Origin: Selenomonadales bacterium
GTDB lineage: Bacteria; Bacillota; Negativicutes; RGIG982
Reading direction: 5' to 3'
Assembly: GCA_017390595.1 (NCBI GenBank)
Contig: JAFPBC010000221.1
Span: forward strand, 1-8,031
DNA: 8,031 nt
Shown here: piece by piece, positions 1 through 5,893 of the stretch
How positions within the stretch are numbered: position 1 is the stretch's first letter
Layout: every line of letters starts with the position of its first letter
Made by a program: the position numbers and the translations under genes
The notes under the pieces: model-generated
The model's database searches: none
The model's input: only the letters and a program-made list of their open reading frames with translations
Told to the model about the DNA's origin: nothing

Positions 1-320
1 CACAGTTTACCAATATATTTATCCATTTCTTCTTTTACTTTTTTCGCCTGTTTTACTCGCTCTTCATCTTTAGAGCATTCTTCAGCCAGAATATACGCGC
101 CTCCCCTGACCTTGAACCATTTCTCACCATTTTTTTCTTCTGTTGTTACCACTTCGATCAGTTCATCTTGATAAAATTTCTCGTATACCTTACTGTCTCG
201 GCTCGGTTCGAGCATACCCATAACCGACGGTCTATCGATGACATATTGCTCGTCACCACCGCAGCCTCCGCATAACACCATCATTAGAAGAGCCATTACC
301 ATCAATACATATCTCTTCAC
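1..320 (-). CDS. SH3b-like lipoprotein, 3' end beyond the window (partial)
   Basis: The first 106 codons of a gene running leftward off the window edge. The start is GTG at 318-320, chosen because a full AAGGAGG lies 9 nt upstream; the in-frame ATG at 300-302 has no such site. The N-terminus is a lipoprotein-type signal: VKRY, then a hydrophobic stretch to about residue 17, then CGGC followed by GGDE. The probable lipidated cysteine is residue 20, although Cys at -3 of the lipobox is unusual. Residues ~34-80 fit a bacterial SH3 (SH3b) pattern: EPSRDSKV, a short strand, LIEVV, then EKWFKVRGGAYIL. After that comes a Lys/Glu-rich, probably helical segment. SH3b domains in exported proteins often bind cell-wall material; that role here is inference. 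The gene is visibly more A+T-rich than the rest of the window. It lies downstream of the tRNA-Ser terminator on the same strand. I found no convincing promoter of its own in 337-430, so weak promotion or terminator read-through are both possible. Confidence 0.72.
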   Translation of the reverse strand, partial: MKRYVLMVMALLMMVLCGGCGGDEQYVIDRPSVMGMLEPSRDSKVYEKFYQDELIEVVTTEEKNGEKWFKVRGGAYILAEECSKDEERVKQAKKVKEEMDKYIGKL

Positions 321-329
321 CCTGTTCGA

Positions 330-336
330 CCTCCTT
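330..336 (-). promoter_or_regulatory. Ribosome-binding site deciding the GTG start of the lipoprotein gene
   Basis: AAGGAGG on the minus strand, 9 nt before GTG at 318-320. Its strength and spacing favour the GTG over the downstream in-frame ATG. Confidence 0.75.
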
Positions 337-430
337 GTCTTTTGTTCGACAACATTCTCTTCTTTATATGTTATCTATTCAAGATTATCGCAGGAAAACC
401 TTCTATTTTTCACTATTGTTCTGCCTGCAT

Positions 431-462
431 AAAAAAAAGACGCAAGCCTAACGCTCTGCGCC
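431..462 (-). terminator. Intrinsic terminator of the tRNA-Ser unit
   Basis: Read on the minus strand, GGCGCA pairs with TGCGTC (one G-T pair) and AGC with GCT. Together they form a stem of about 9 bp with one bulged G and a loop of about 5 nt, followed at once by eight T residues (431-438). It lies 11 nt past the CCA end of tRNA-Ser(GCU) and so should end the two-tRNA transcript before the lipoprotein gene. Confidence 0.8.
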
Positions 463-473
463 CTTATTCCCTA

Positions 474-564
474 TGGCGGAGTGGGAGGGTTTCGAACCCT
501 CGCACGAGTTACCCCGTCTAACGATTTAGCAAACCGTCCTCTTCAGCCACTTGAGTACCACTCC
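474..564 (-). tRNA. tRNA-Ser (anticodon GCU)
   Basis: Class II tRNA of 91 nt including an encoded CCA (474-476). The acceptor stem is GGAGTGG pairing with CCACTCC, with discriminator G, as expected for serine tRNAs. The anticodon loop TTGCTAA sits on an ACGGT/ATCGT stem and gives anticodon GCU, which reads AGC and AGU. A long variable arm follows, diagnostic of Ser or Leu tRNAs. The T arm is GAGGG-TTCGAAA-CCCTC. It is the second gene of the pair, one base after tRNA-Ser(UGA), and is followed by a terminator. Confidence 0.96.
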
Positions 565-565
565 A

Positions 566-654
566 TGGCGGAGAGAGTGGGATTCGAACCCACGGTCCCT
601 TTCGGAATCACCGGTTTTCAAGACCGGCTCCTTAAACCACTCGGACATCTCTCC
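566..654 (-). tRNA. tRNA-Ser (anticodon UGA)
   Basis: Class II tRNA of 89 nt with encoded CCA (566-568) and discriminator G. The acceptor stem is GGAGAGA/TCTCTCC. The anticodon stem-loop is CCGGT-CTTGAAA-ACCGG, giving anticodon UGA, which reads UCA and other UCN codons. The extra arm is long, and the T arm is GTGGG-TTCGAAT-CCCAC. It is the first gene of the pair and starts only about 2-3 nt after the predicted transcription start, so its precursor would have almost no 5' leader. Confidence 0.96.
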
Positions 655-663
655 GTACCTTCG

Positions 664-693
664 ATTATAGCAAGGGTATCTCTCTTTTGTCAA
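664..693 (-). promoter_or_regulatory. Consensus sigma-A promoter of the tRNA-Ser pair
   Basis: On the minus strand, TTGACA (688-693) and TATAAT (664-669) are both perfect matches, separated by 18 nt. The expected start is near 656-657, directly before the first tRNA. A near-consensus promoter suits a stable-RNA gene. Confidence 0.9.
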
Positions 694-786
694 GATTTTC
701 CTATCTTTTCCTATACGAGGCAGGGCATTTACCTTGTTTGAATCTTTGATTTTTATGATTTTCTTCGACTAGGCACCGTTTGTAGA

Positions 787-815
787 TTGACTTTACACCT
801 TGCAGGGAGTAATAT
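787..815 (+). promoter_or_regulatory. Probable sigma-A promoter of the corA unit
   Basis: TTGACT (787-792) and TAATAT (810-815) are separated by exactly 17 nt. The predicted start is near 822, giving a leader of about 165 nt before corA. It points away from the tRNA promoter, with about 93 nt between the two -35 boxes. A 7-bp inverted repeat (TAATATT at 810-816 and AATATTA at 825-831, 8 nt apart) covers the -10 box and the predicted start point and could be an operator. Confidence 0.65.
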
Positions 816-821
816 TTTAAG

Positions 822-989
822 AGGAATATTATGATTTCGGAAAGGAAGTGAGTTGTTCGATGGAAGGCGATACTGCAGGGCCCAGTTTATTTTTTCAGCA
901 GACGGAAGACGATGCGTTCCGCGCAGCTCAGCTTTGTCCGAACGTGATATGCGCGGCGTGATTCGTTCTTCCAATCAAGGAGGCGTATT
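822..989 (+). promoter_or_regulatory. Structured 5' leader of corA
   Basis: This leader of about 168 nt matches no riboswitch I recognise; it lacks the conserved blocks of the Mg2+ M-box. A long imperfect hairpin spans 904-972. GGAAGA pairs with TCTTCC at its base, then ACGA with TCGT, then ATGCG with CGTGAT (one bulge and one G-T pair). It closes with a perfect CCGCGCA (919-925)/TGCGCGG (950-956). It ends four bases before the corA Shine-Dalgarno (977-983). Its descending arm CTTCC (968-972) can instead pair with GGAGG (979-983) across a 6-nt loop, which would hide that site. Earlier in the leader, ACTG (872-875) and CAGT (883-886) flank a 7-nt loop before a T-rich tract (886-895), a weak attenuator-like shape. 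Regulation is inferred from these pairings only. Confidence 0.5.
860..961 (+). CDS. Possible 33-codon upstream ORF in the corA leader
   Basis: ATG at 860 to TGA at 959-961 encodes 33 residues beginning MEGDTAGPSLFF and ending NVICAA. I do not recognise the peptide. A purine-rich AAGGA lies upstream, but its spacing of about 13 nt is long, so initiation would be weak. The reading frame passes through the ascending arm and loop of the 904-972 hairpin and stops within the descending side, 28 nt before the corA ATG. Translation would therefore disturb that hairpin. It could be a leader peptide or simply a chance ORF; the second is more likely without conservation data. Confidence 0.22.
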   Translation: MEGDTAGPSLFFQQTEDDAFRAAQLCPNVICAA

Positions 990-1946
990 ATGCTACATAT
1001 TGTAAAAACCCGAATGGATACCGGCAAGCTCGAAGAATTGACGCTCGATACGCTGGAAAAAGGTACTTGGCTTCAGCTTACGAATCCGACGGCCGCGGAG
1101 CTTGCGGCTGTGTCGAAGGCTGTCAACGTCGATATCGATAATCTGCGTTCGGCGCTCGATGATGAGGAACGTTCGCGTACCGAGATAGAAGATAACTATA
1201 TGATGGTTATCACGAACGTTCCTGTTATGCGTTCCCAGTTCGCATACGATACATTGCCGCTGGGTATCATTCTGACGACGGATTATATCATTACGATCAC
1301 CTTGGAGGCTGTCGAGGTAATCAACGAGTTCAATCAAAGAAACAGCCATTTGTTCTGCACGTTCAAACGGACGCGCTTCATGTTCCAGCTTCTCTATAAG
1401 TCGGCTACCTTGTATTTGCGTAACTTGCGCCAGATCAGCCGTTTGACAGATGAGCTCGAATTACAGCTCCGCAAGTCGATGGAGAACGAACATCTCTTCA
1501 GACTTCTCGAGCTTCAGAAAGCGCTGACATACTTTACGGTGTCGCTCCGTTCCAACGGTACGATGCTTGATAAACTGCTTCGTATGCGTACGAATTCGAA
1601 TCTCCAGCATATCATCAAGGTGTTCGAAGAGGATGAGGATCTTCTGGAAGATGTTATCATCGAGAATAAGCAGGCACGCGAGATGGTTGAGATGTACACG
1701 CATATCGTCCGCAGTATGCTTGAGACGTTCTCGTCTATCATTTCGAATAACTTGAACCGTGTGATGCGTTTCTTGACGTCTATCACGATCATTTTGGCTA
1801 TCCCGACGATGATCGCGAGCTTCTTCGGTGTCAATGTCCCTGTACCGATGGCAGAAGAGGGCTACGGTTTCGCGATGGTCGTTATCCTTTCGCTGTCGGC
1901 GATGGCATCGATCGCGTTCTTGCTTCGCCAAAAAGGCATGGTCTAA
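990..1946 (+). CDS. corA: CorA-family divalent cation transporter with GVN signature
   Basis: A 318-aa inner-membrane channel/transporter of the CorA (MIT) family, which usually moves Mg2+ (or Co2+/Ni2+) into the cell as a homopentamer. The start is ATG with AAGGAGG 6 nt upstream. Residues 1-~110 form the cytoplasmic alpha/beta domain, including the acidic DDEERSR segment at 57-63. Residues ~115-255 are long charged helices forming the stalk (LRQISRLTDELELQL, then FEEDEDLLEDVIIENKQAREM). TM1 lies at about 261-280 and TM2 at about 293-312, followed by a short basic tail. Length and topology match the family. At the end of TM1 the signature reads FFGVNVPVP (GVN at 280-282), where classical CorA has GMN and ZntB has GIN. 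Mutation of GMN abolishes transport in studied CorA proteins, so ion choice is uncertain. The periplasmic loop contains MAEEGYG. The stop codon overlaps the Shine-Dalgarno of the next gene, which implies co-transcription. Confidence 0.9.
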   Translation: MLHIVKTRMDTGKLEELTLDTLEKGTWLQLTNPTAAELAAVSKAVNVDIDNLRSALDDEERSRTEIEDNYMMVITNVPVMRSQFAYDTLPLGIILTTDYIITITLEAVEVINEFNQRNSHLFCTFKRTRFMFQLLYKSATLYLRNLRQISRLTDELELQLRKSMENEHLFRLLELQKALTYFTVSLRSNGTMLDKLLRMRTNSNLQHIIKVFEEDEDLLEDVIIENKQAREMVEMYTHIVRSMLETFSSIISNNLNRVMRFLTSITIILAIPTMIASFFGVNVPVPMAEEGYGFAMVVILSLSAMASIAFLLRQKGMV

Positions 1947-1957
1947 GGAGGCATCTT

Positions 1958-2194
1958 ATGAGCAGAATGACTGCCGCCCACTTAAAGACAGGCACGATCT
2001 ACGGCGATAACAATACGGGCGAATATATCTATATGCCCGCAAGCGAGATCGGTTATGACGAACCGCTCTGCGTGTACGAATTCGGCGGCAAACGCGAGGA
2101 TATCGCGCTTGAAGATGCTGTCGTTGTCGTGACAAAACGTTCTCTGCGTCCGACGACGCACCCGATCCTGGGACGCAATTCACTCGAAAGCTAA
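1958..2194 (+). CDS. Conserved-looking 78-aa protein of unknown function, corA operon
   Basis: I do not recognise this protein. ATG at 1958 has AAGGAGG (1945-1951) 6 nt upstream. That site overlaps the corA TAA (1944-1946), so ribosomes ending corA could restart here. The in-frame ATG three codons later is too far from it. The 78 residues have no signal peptide or membrane segment and only one cysteine. The middle is beta-like (GTIYGDNNTGEYIYMPASEI, then LCVYEFGGKREDIALEDAVVVVTK), and the tail is RSLRPTTHPILGRNSLES. It looks like a small soluble cytoplasmic protein. A terminator begins 7 nt after the stop, so it is the last gene of the unit. Codon use resembles corA. A role linked to the transporter is inferred from position only. 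Confidence 0.75.
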   Translation: MSRMTAAHLKTGTIYGDNNTGEYIYMPASEIGYDEPLCVYEFGGKREDIALEDAVVVVTKRSLRPTTHPILGRNSLES

Positions 2195-2200
2195 AGACGG

Positions 2201-2233
2201 ACCGTATTCCGCTGAGGATACGGTTCTTTTTTT
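2201..2233 (+). terminator. Intrinsic terminator of the corA unit
   Basis: ACCGTAT (2201-2207) pairs perfectly with ATACGGT (2218-2224). CC/GG may extend the stem across a bulged T, leaving a small GCTGA-type loop. A T tract follows (2227-2233). It starts 7 nt after the stop codon of the 78-aa gene. Confidence 0.87.
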
Positions 2234-2268
2234 ATGCCTCATCTCGCCTCTCTCCGCACAACGAACGC

Positions 2269-2304
2269 AAAAAGACTACCCTTCTTTTGAGGGTAGTCTT
2301 TTTT
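2269..2304. terminator. Bidirectional terminator between the corA and addBA units
   Basis: AAAAAGACTACCCT (2269-2282) is the exact reverse complement of AGGGTAGTCTTTTT (2290-2303), a 14-bp stem around a 7-nt loop. The T tract on the plus strand and the A tract that becomes T on the minus strand allow termination both ways. It is the only terminator seen for addBA, starting just after the addA stop codon (2306-2308). It also acts as a second stop for the corA unit. The gap 2234-2268 shows nothing else. Confidence 0.9.
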
Positions 2305-2305
2305 C

Positions 2306-5300
2306 TTATCCGTTCATCGGTATGACACGTTTTGTCGCCAGCGCGTAGAGATAGCTGTTCGTGACAGGGATGCCTGTGAGCTCTTTAATGGCGCGTCGAT
2401 AGAGGTCTATCTGGACGCGGTAGCGATGTTTGAGCGTTTCGGCATCTGCGCCGCGGTCTGTCTTGTAGTCGAGGAGCGTCCAGCCCGTGTCTGTCATGAA
2501 GAGGGCATCGACGACCCCTTGTACGAAGATGGTCTCGTCGTCGCCTGCGTCGGGGTAGTATTCTTTCGCAGGGATGAGGATACCGAACGGCAGTTCGCGG
2601 CGGACGTCTTTCGAGTCGAGCATCCGTTTGCCGAGCGGCAGGTCGAAGAACGCGGCTACGGCTTCGCAGTCGACTTCTTCGGCGAGGTCGGCAGGTATCA
2701 GTTCTCTTTCGGCGAGGGTATCGACTTGCTTTTTGATACCGCCCGCGGTAAGGTCTCCCTTGAGGTCTATCATCTGCATGACGGTGTGCATCATCGTCCC
2801 GTATTCGGCGGCATCGAGCCGTTTTTTCGTCTGGAGGAAACGAGGTTTCTCATACGAGTCGGCTGACTTAACAAACGGTACGGCCGCCTGTTCTTCGTGT
2901 TCGGCGAATCTTCGTTTGATCTCGGTGACGGACAGTTTCGCAGGAAGATCGATCGCCGCTCTGTTCGGATACTGCCACAGGAGACGTTCGTCAAGGTCTG
3001 CCATATCATCGCCGACATCGACGGCTTCCATCCGTTTGATGCGTTTGATGAGCTCGGCCTGCTCGGCTCTGCCCGTTTCTTCTTTTTCGAGGCAGACATG
3101 ATGATAGTCGATACGCCACAGCGCTTCGCTGTCGCGGTATGTCATCTCGGTCTCCATCACTTCACTGCGCAGTTCAAAGCCTGCTTCGTGTTTTGCCAAG
3201 ACGGGCGCGAGCCAGTCGAGCCACGACCGCGCGCCGACGATGACGGAGTCCGAGAGTTCGTCTTGTCTTGCAAGCAGTGTCCATTTTTCACGCATGGCTT
3301 CGATGTCTTTTGTCGAGCCGACCATGACGAGTTTTTCTCTTGCGCGTGTCATCGCGACATACAGGACGCGCAGTTCTTCGGCATGGTTTTCCGAGATGGT
3401 CTGTTGTGCGATGGCAAGTCTGGCGAGCGTCGGGTAGCGGTAGCGTTCTTTTGCCATGACGCGATACGGGCCGACACCGAGCGATTTGTGCAGAAGTATC
3501 GGTTTTTGCATATCCTGCATATTGAATTGTTTGCCGATATTGGCAAGGATGACGACAGGAAATTCGAGGCCTTTGCTCTTATGTACGCTCATGATGCGGA
3601 CGGTGTCTTCGTTTTCCCCGCCGCCGTCTTTGGCCGCGCCGAGATCTTCATCGTTTTCGAGCATCTTGTCGATGAAACGAAGGAAGCGGAACAGTCCGCA
3701 CGCGTCCGTCTCTTCGAACGCTTTCGCACGGTCGTAGAGCATTTCGAGGTTGGCTTGGCGTATGGTGCCGTTCGCCATACCGCCCACGTAGTCGTAGTAG
3801 CCTGTGTCTTGGTACAGCTGCCATATCAGCTCGGGTACGCTTCGTCCGCGCGCGAGGGTGCGCCACGCATCGAGCTTCGTGATAAACGCGGCCGATTTTT
3901 TCATCGTTTGCGCGCTTATGGTCAGCGCGTCATAGAGGTCGCCTTCGCCCGCGAGACGAACTTCCGTCAATTCTTCTTCCGACATATTGACGATCGGCGA
4001 ACGAAGCACCGCCGCGAGCGGGATGTCTTGACGCGGGTTGTCGATGATGTTTAGGAGCGATAAGAAGATGCGTATCTCGGCCGATTCGAAGTAGCCCGAG
4101 TCGTCTTCGGCATATCCGCTCACTCCGCGCACGCGAAGGGCATCGAGAAGGACGGTCGCGGCACGTTTGACCGAACGGAGGAGGATGACGATATCGCGTT
4201 TGGCAAGCGGGCGATAATCTTTGAGGTCTTTGTCGTAGACGACTTTGCCCTGCGAGAGGAGGTCGTCGATATAGTCAGCGATCCAGACGGCTTCTCGTTC
4301 GACTGCCGTAAGGCCGTCACCGCTGTCCGTACCGTGCGATAAGATATGACATTCCGCGGTGTTGTCAAACGCTTGCGGATGCGGCGGATAGACGAGGCCT
4401 TCGTTCAATCGTTCGGCTTCGCCGTAGCCGATCTCGGTGATGTGTTCTCGCATGAGCGAGCCGAATACGTCGTTGACGGCCGCAAGCACGCCGACACGCG
4501 AGCGGAAGTTCTGCGACAAGTCGATGCGGCGGCTGTATCGTTCGTCGGGATAGCGGCGGTATTTGTCGAGGAACAGCTCGGGCTCGGCCAGTCGGAATCG
4601 GTAGATGCTCTGCTTGACATCGCCGACGAAAAAGAGGTTCGGCTTTGCGGGGTTGGCGAGCATCTGCACGATGGCTTCTTGGACGCCGTTCGTGTCTTGG
4701 TATTCGTCTACCATGATCTCGGCATACGTTTTTTGAAGCTGAAGCGCGATGTCGGACGGTCGGATGTTGCCGTCTTCGTCTTCTTCGGAAAGGAGCGCAA
4801 GGCAGTAATGTTCGAGGTCGTTAAAGTCGAGCACGCCGTGTTCCGCTTTGACGGTGCGATATTCTTCCTCATACGCGATCGTCAGCTCGCCGAGCGTTTT
4901 CATCAGCGGTACGGTCGCGCGCATATCTTCGGCGAACTGTTCTGCTGTCGCGAAGAAATACGCATTCGCGACATTCTCGATCGTCTTTTTCCACTTGTCG
5001 CGCATCTCTTTGAGTATCTTTTTCAGCTCTTCGTTTTCCCATTTTTTCGACGGCCAGCGAACAAAGTCGATGCTGTTCACAACATCTACCATCTCGTTCC
5101 ACGTACCGCCTTGCGCAACGGCCGCCGCATGGTCGAGCTGTGTGCAGTCCGAGACCAGTGCTTCGATGTACGGCTTGGCTTCGTCGCCGAATCCGTCTAT
5201 CATGGCGACGGCTTCTTTCGCGAGGAGCGAGGCACCGTCAAGGTCGATGGCGATGCGTCGTTTCAGGATGTCTGCCCAGCACGTGTCGTCGATGTCCGCG

Positions 5301-5893
5301 CAGTCGAGCGTATCGCCGAGCGCGGAGAGCCATTTTTTCTGCCACGGCTGACTGCACGAGAAGTGATACAGCTGTGATACGAGCACGGCAAGCGGACCGT
5401 CGCTGTCGTCTCCGCTGTACGCGTCGACGAGCGCGAGGAAGTCTGCGTCTTGTTCTTCGTATTTACGCAGGAGCAGTCTCTCCATCGCGTCTTGTTCCAT
5501 GAGAAGAAGCTCTGTCTGCTGTGCGACACGGAACTTCGGGTCGATTGGCAGAAGATGGATATATCGTCTGATGAGCGATTGACAAAACGCGTGCATCGTC
5601 GAGATGGATGCCGACGGCAGAAGGAGCAGTTGTCGGCGGAGGTGCTGTCCGCCCTCTTTCTGTGCCGCTTCCCTCAGTGCCGAACCGATCCGTTCACGCA
5701 TCTCGGAGGCGGCCGCGTTCGTGAATGTCACGACGAGCAGGCGGTCTATCGTGATGGGATCGACTTCGTCCGTCAATCGGCGAATGATACGCTCAACGAG
5801 GACGCTCGTCTTGCCCGAGCCTGCCGCGGCGGCAACGAGGATATTCCTGCCGCGCGTTTTAATTGCTTCCAGTTGTTTTGCCGACCACGCCAT
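2306..5893 (-). CDS. addA: AddA: helicase-nuclease subunit of the AddAB recombination enzyme
   Basis: A 1195-aa SF1 (UvrD/PcrA-like) 3'-5' helicase with a C-terminal nuclease. With AddB it unwinds and trims double-strand DNA ends until Chi, then helps load RecA. I start it at ATG 5891-5893, 8 nt after AAGGAGG; a GTG three codons upstream overlaps that site and is rejected. Visible motifs (residue numbers from this ATG) are the Q-motif region near 3-11 (WSAKQLEAI), Walker A AGSGKT (~24-29), the LLVVTFTNAAA block (~52-62), Walker B VDEYQDTN (~395-402), GDVKQSIYRFR (~424-434), QNFRS (~461-465), motif V SVHKSKGLEFP (~769-779) and motif VI YVAMTRARE (~845-853). The RecB-type nuclease has GTMMH (~1032), GVVDALF (~1126-1132), LLDYKTD (~1140-1146, catalytic Asp and Lys) and QIDLY (~1161). 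Length is close to B. subtilis AddA (about 1230 aa). All key residues are present. It overlaps addB by 35 nt, so translation is probably coupled. Confidence 0.97.
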   Translation of the reverse strand: MAWSAKQLEAIKTRGRNILVAAAAGSGKTSVLVERIIRRLTDEVDPITIDRLLVVTFTNAAASEMRERIGSALREAAQKEGGQHLRRQLLLLPSASISTMHAFCQSLIRRYIHLLPIDPKFRVAQQTELLLMEQDAMERLLLRKYEEQDADFLALVDAYSGDDSDGPLAVLVSQLYHFSCSQPWQKKWLSALGDTLDCADIDDTCWADILKRRIAIDLDGASLLAKEAVAMIDGFGDEAKPYIEALVSDCTQLDHAAAVAQGGTWNEMVDVVNSIDFVRWPSKKWENEELKKILKEMRDKWKKTIENVANAYFFATAEQFAEDMRATVPLMKTLGELTIAYEEEYRTVKAEHGVLDFNDLEHYCLALLSEEDEDGNIRPSDIALQLQKTYAEIMVDEYQDTNGVQEAIVQMLANPAKPNLFFVGDVKQSIYRFRLAEPELFLDKYRRYPDERYSRRIDLSQNFRSRVGVLAAVNDVFGSLMREHITEIGYGEAERLNEGLVYPPHPQAFDNTAECHILSHGTDSGDGLTAVEREAVWIADYIDDLLSQGKVVYDKDLKDYRPLAKRDIVILLRSVKRAATVLLDALRVRGVSGYAEDDSGYFESAEIRIFLSLLNIIDNPRQDIPLAAVLRSPIVNMSEEELTEVRLAGEGDLYDALTISAQTMKKSAAFITKLDAWRTLARGRSVPELIWQLYQDTGYYDYVGGMANGTIRQANLEMLYDRAKAFEETDACGLFRFLRFIDKMLENDEDLGAAKDGGGENEDTVRIMSVHKSKGLEFPVVILANIGKQFNMQDMQKPILLHKSLGVGPYRVMAKERYRYPTLARLAIAQQTISENHAEELRVLYVAMTRAREKLVMVGSTKDIEAMREKWTLLARQDELSDSVIVGARSWLDWLAPVLAKHEAGFELRSEVMETEMTYRDSEALWRIDYHHVCLEKEETGRAEQAELIKRIKRMEAVDVGDDMADLDERLLWQYPNRAAIDLPAKLSVTEIKRRFAEHEEQAAVPFVKSADSYEKPRFLQTKKRLDAAEYGTMMHTVMQMIDLKGDLTAGGIKKQVDTLAERELIPADLAEEVDCEAVAAFFDLPLGKRMLDSKDVRRELPFGILIPAKEYYPDAGDDETIFVQGVVDALFMTDTGWTLLDYKTDRGADAETLKHRYRVQIDLYRRAIKELTGIPVTNSYLYALATKRVIPMNG

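Noticed and set aside
337..430. Promoter for the lipoprotein gene (for example TATAAA or GATAAT boxes on the minus strand)
   Set aside because: No -35 element was found at acceptable spacing; the A+T-rich sequence gives many weak matches.
481..741. 86-codon plus-strand ORF across the tRNA pair, containing VGFEPTVPFGITGFQDRLLKPLGHLS-like sequence
   Set aside because: It is the antisense reading of the two tRNA-Ser genes. Similar peptides recur in databases as spurious proteins for this reason.
831..851. Six-codon ORF (MISERK) at the start of the corA leader
   Set aside because: It is too short and begins only about 9 nt after the predicted transcription start, so there is little room for initiation.
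753..974. 73-codon minus-strand ORF in the corA leader region
   Set aside because: It has low-complexity, non-family-like content, crosses the plus-strand promoter and hairpin, and no good start signal was seen.
822..989. Mg2+ M-box (ykoK) riboswitch upstream of corA
   Set aside because: I could not find the conserved M-box sequence blocks. The leader's main feature is one long hairpin, unlike the three-helix M-box fold.
993..1931. Minus-strand ORFs opposite corA (993-1349, 1461-1931, 1514-1834)
   Set aside because: They are arginine- and histidine-rich shadow frames opposite a well-supported transporter gene.
2897..4054. 385-codon plus-strand ORF, with similar ones at 4346-5377 and 2426-2866
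   Set aside because: They are antisense to addA, whose helicase and nuclease motifs are complete. No ribosome-binding site or recognisable domain supports them.
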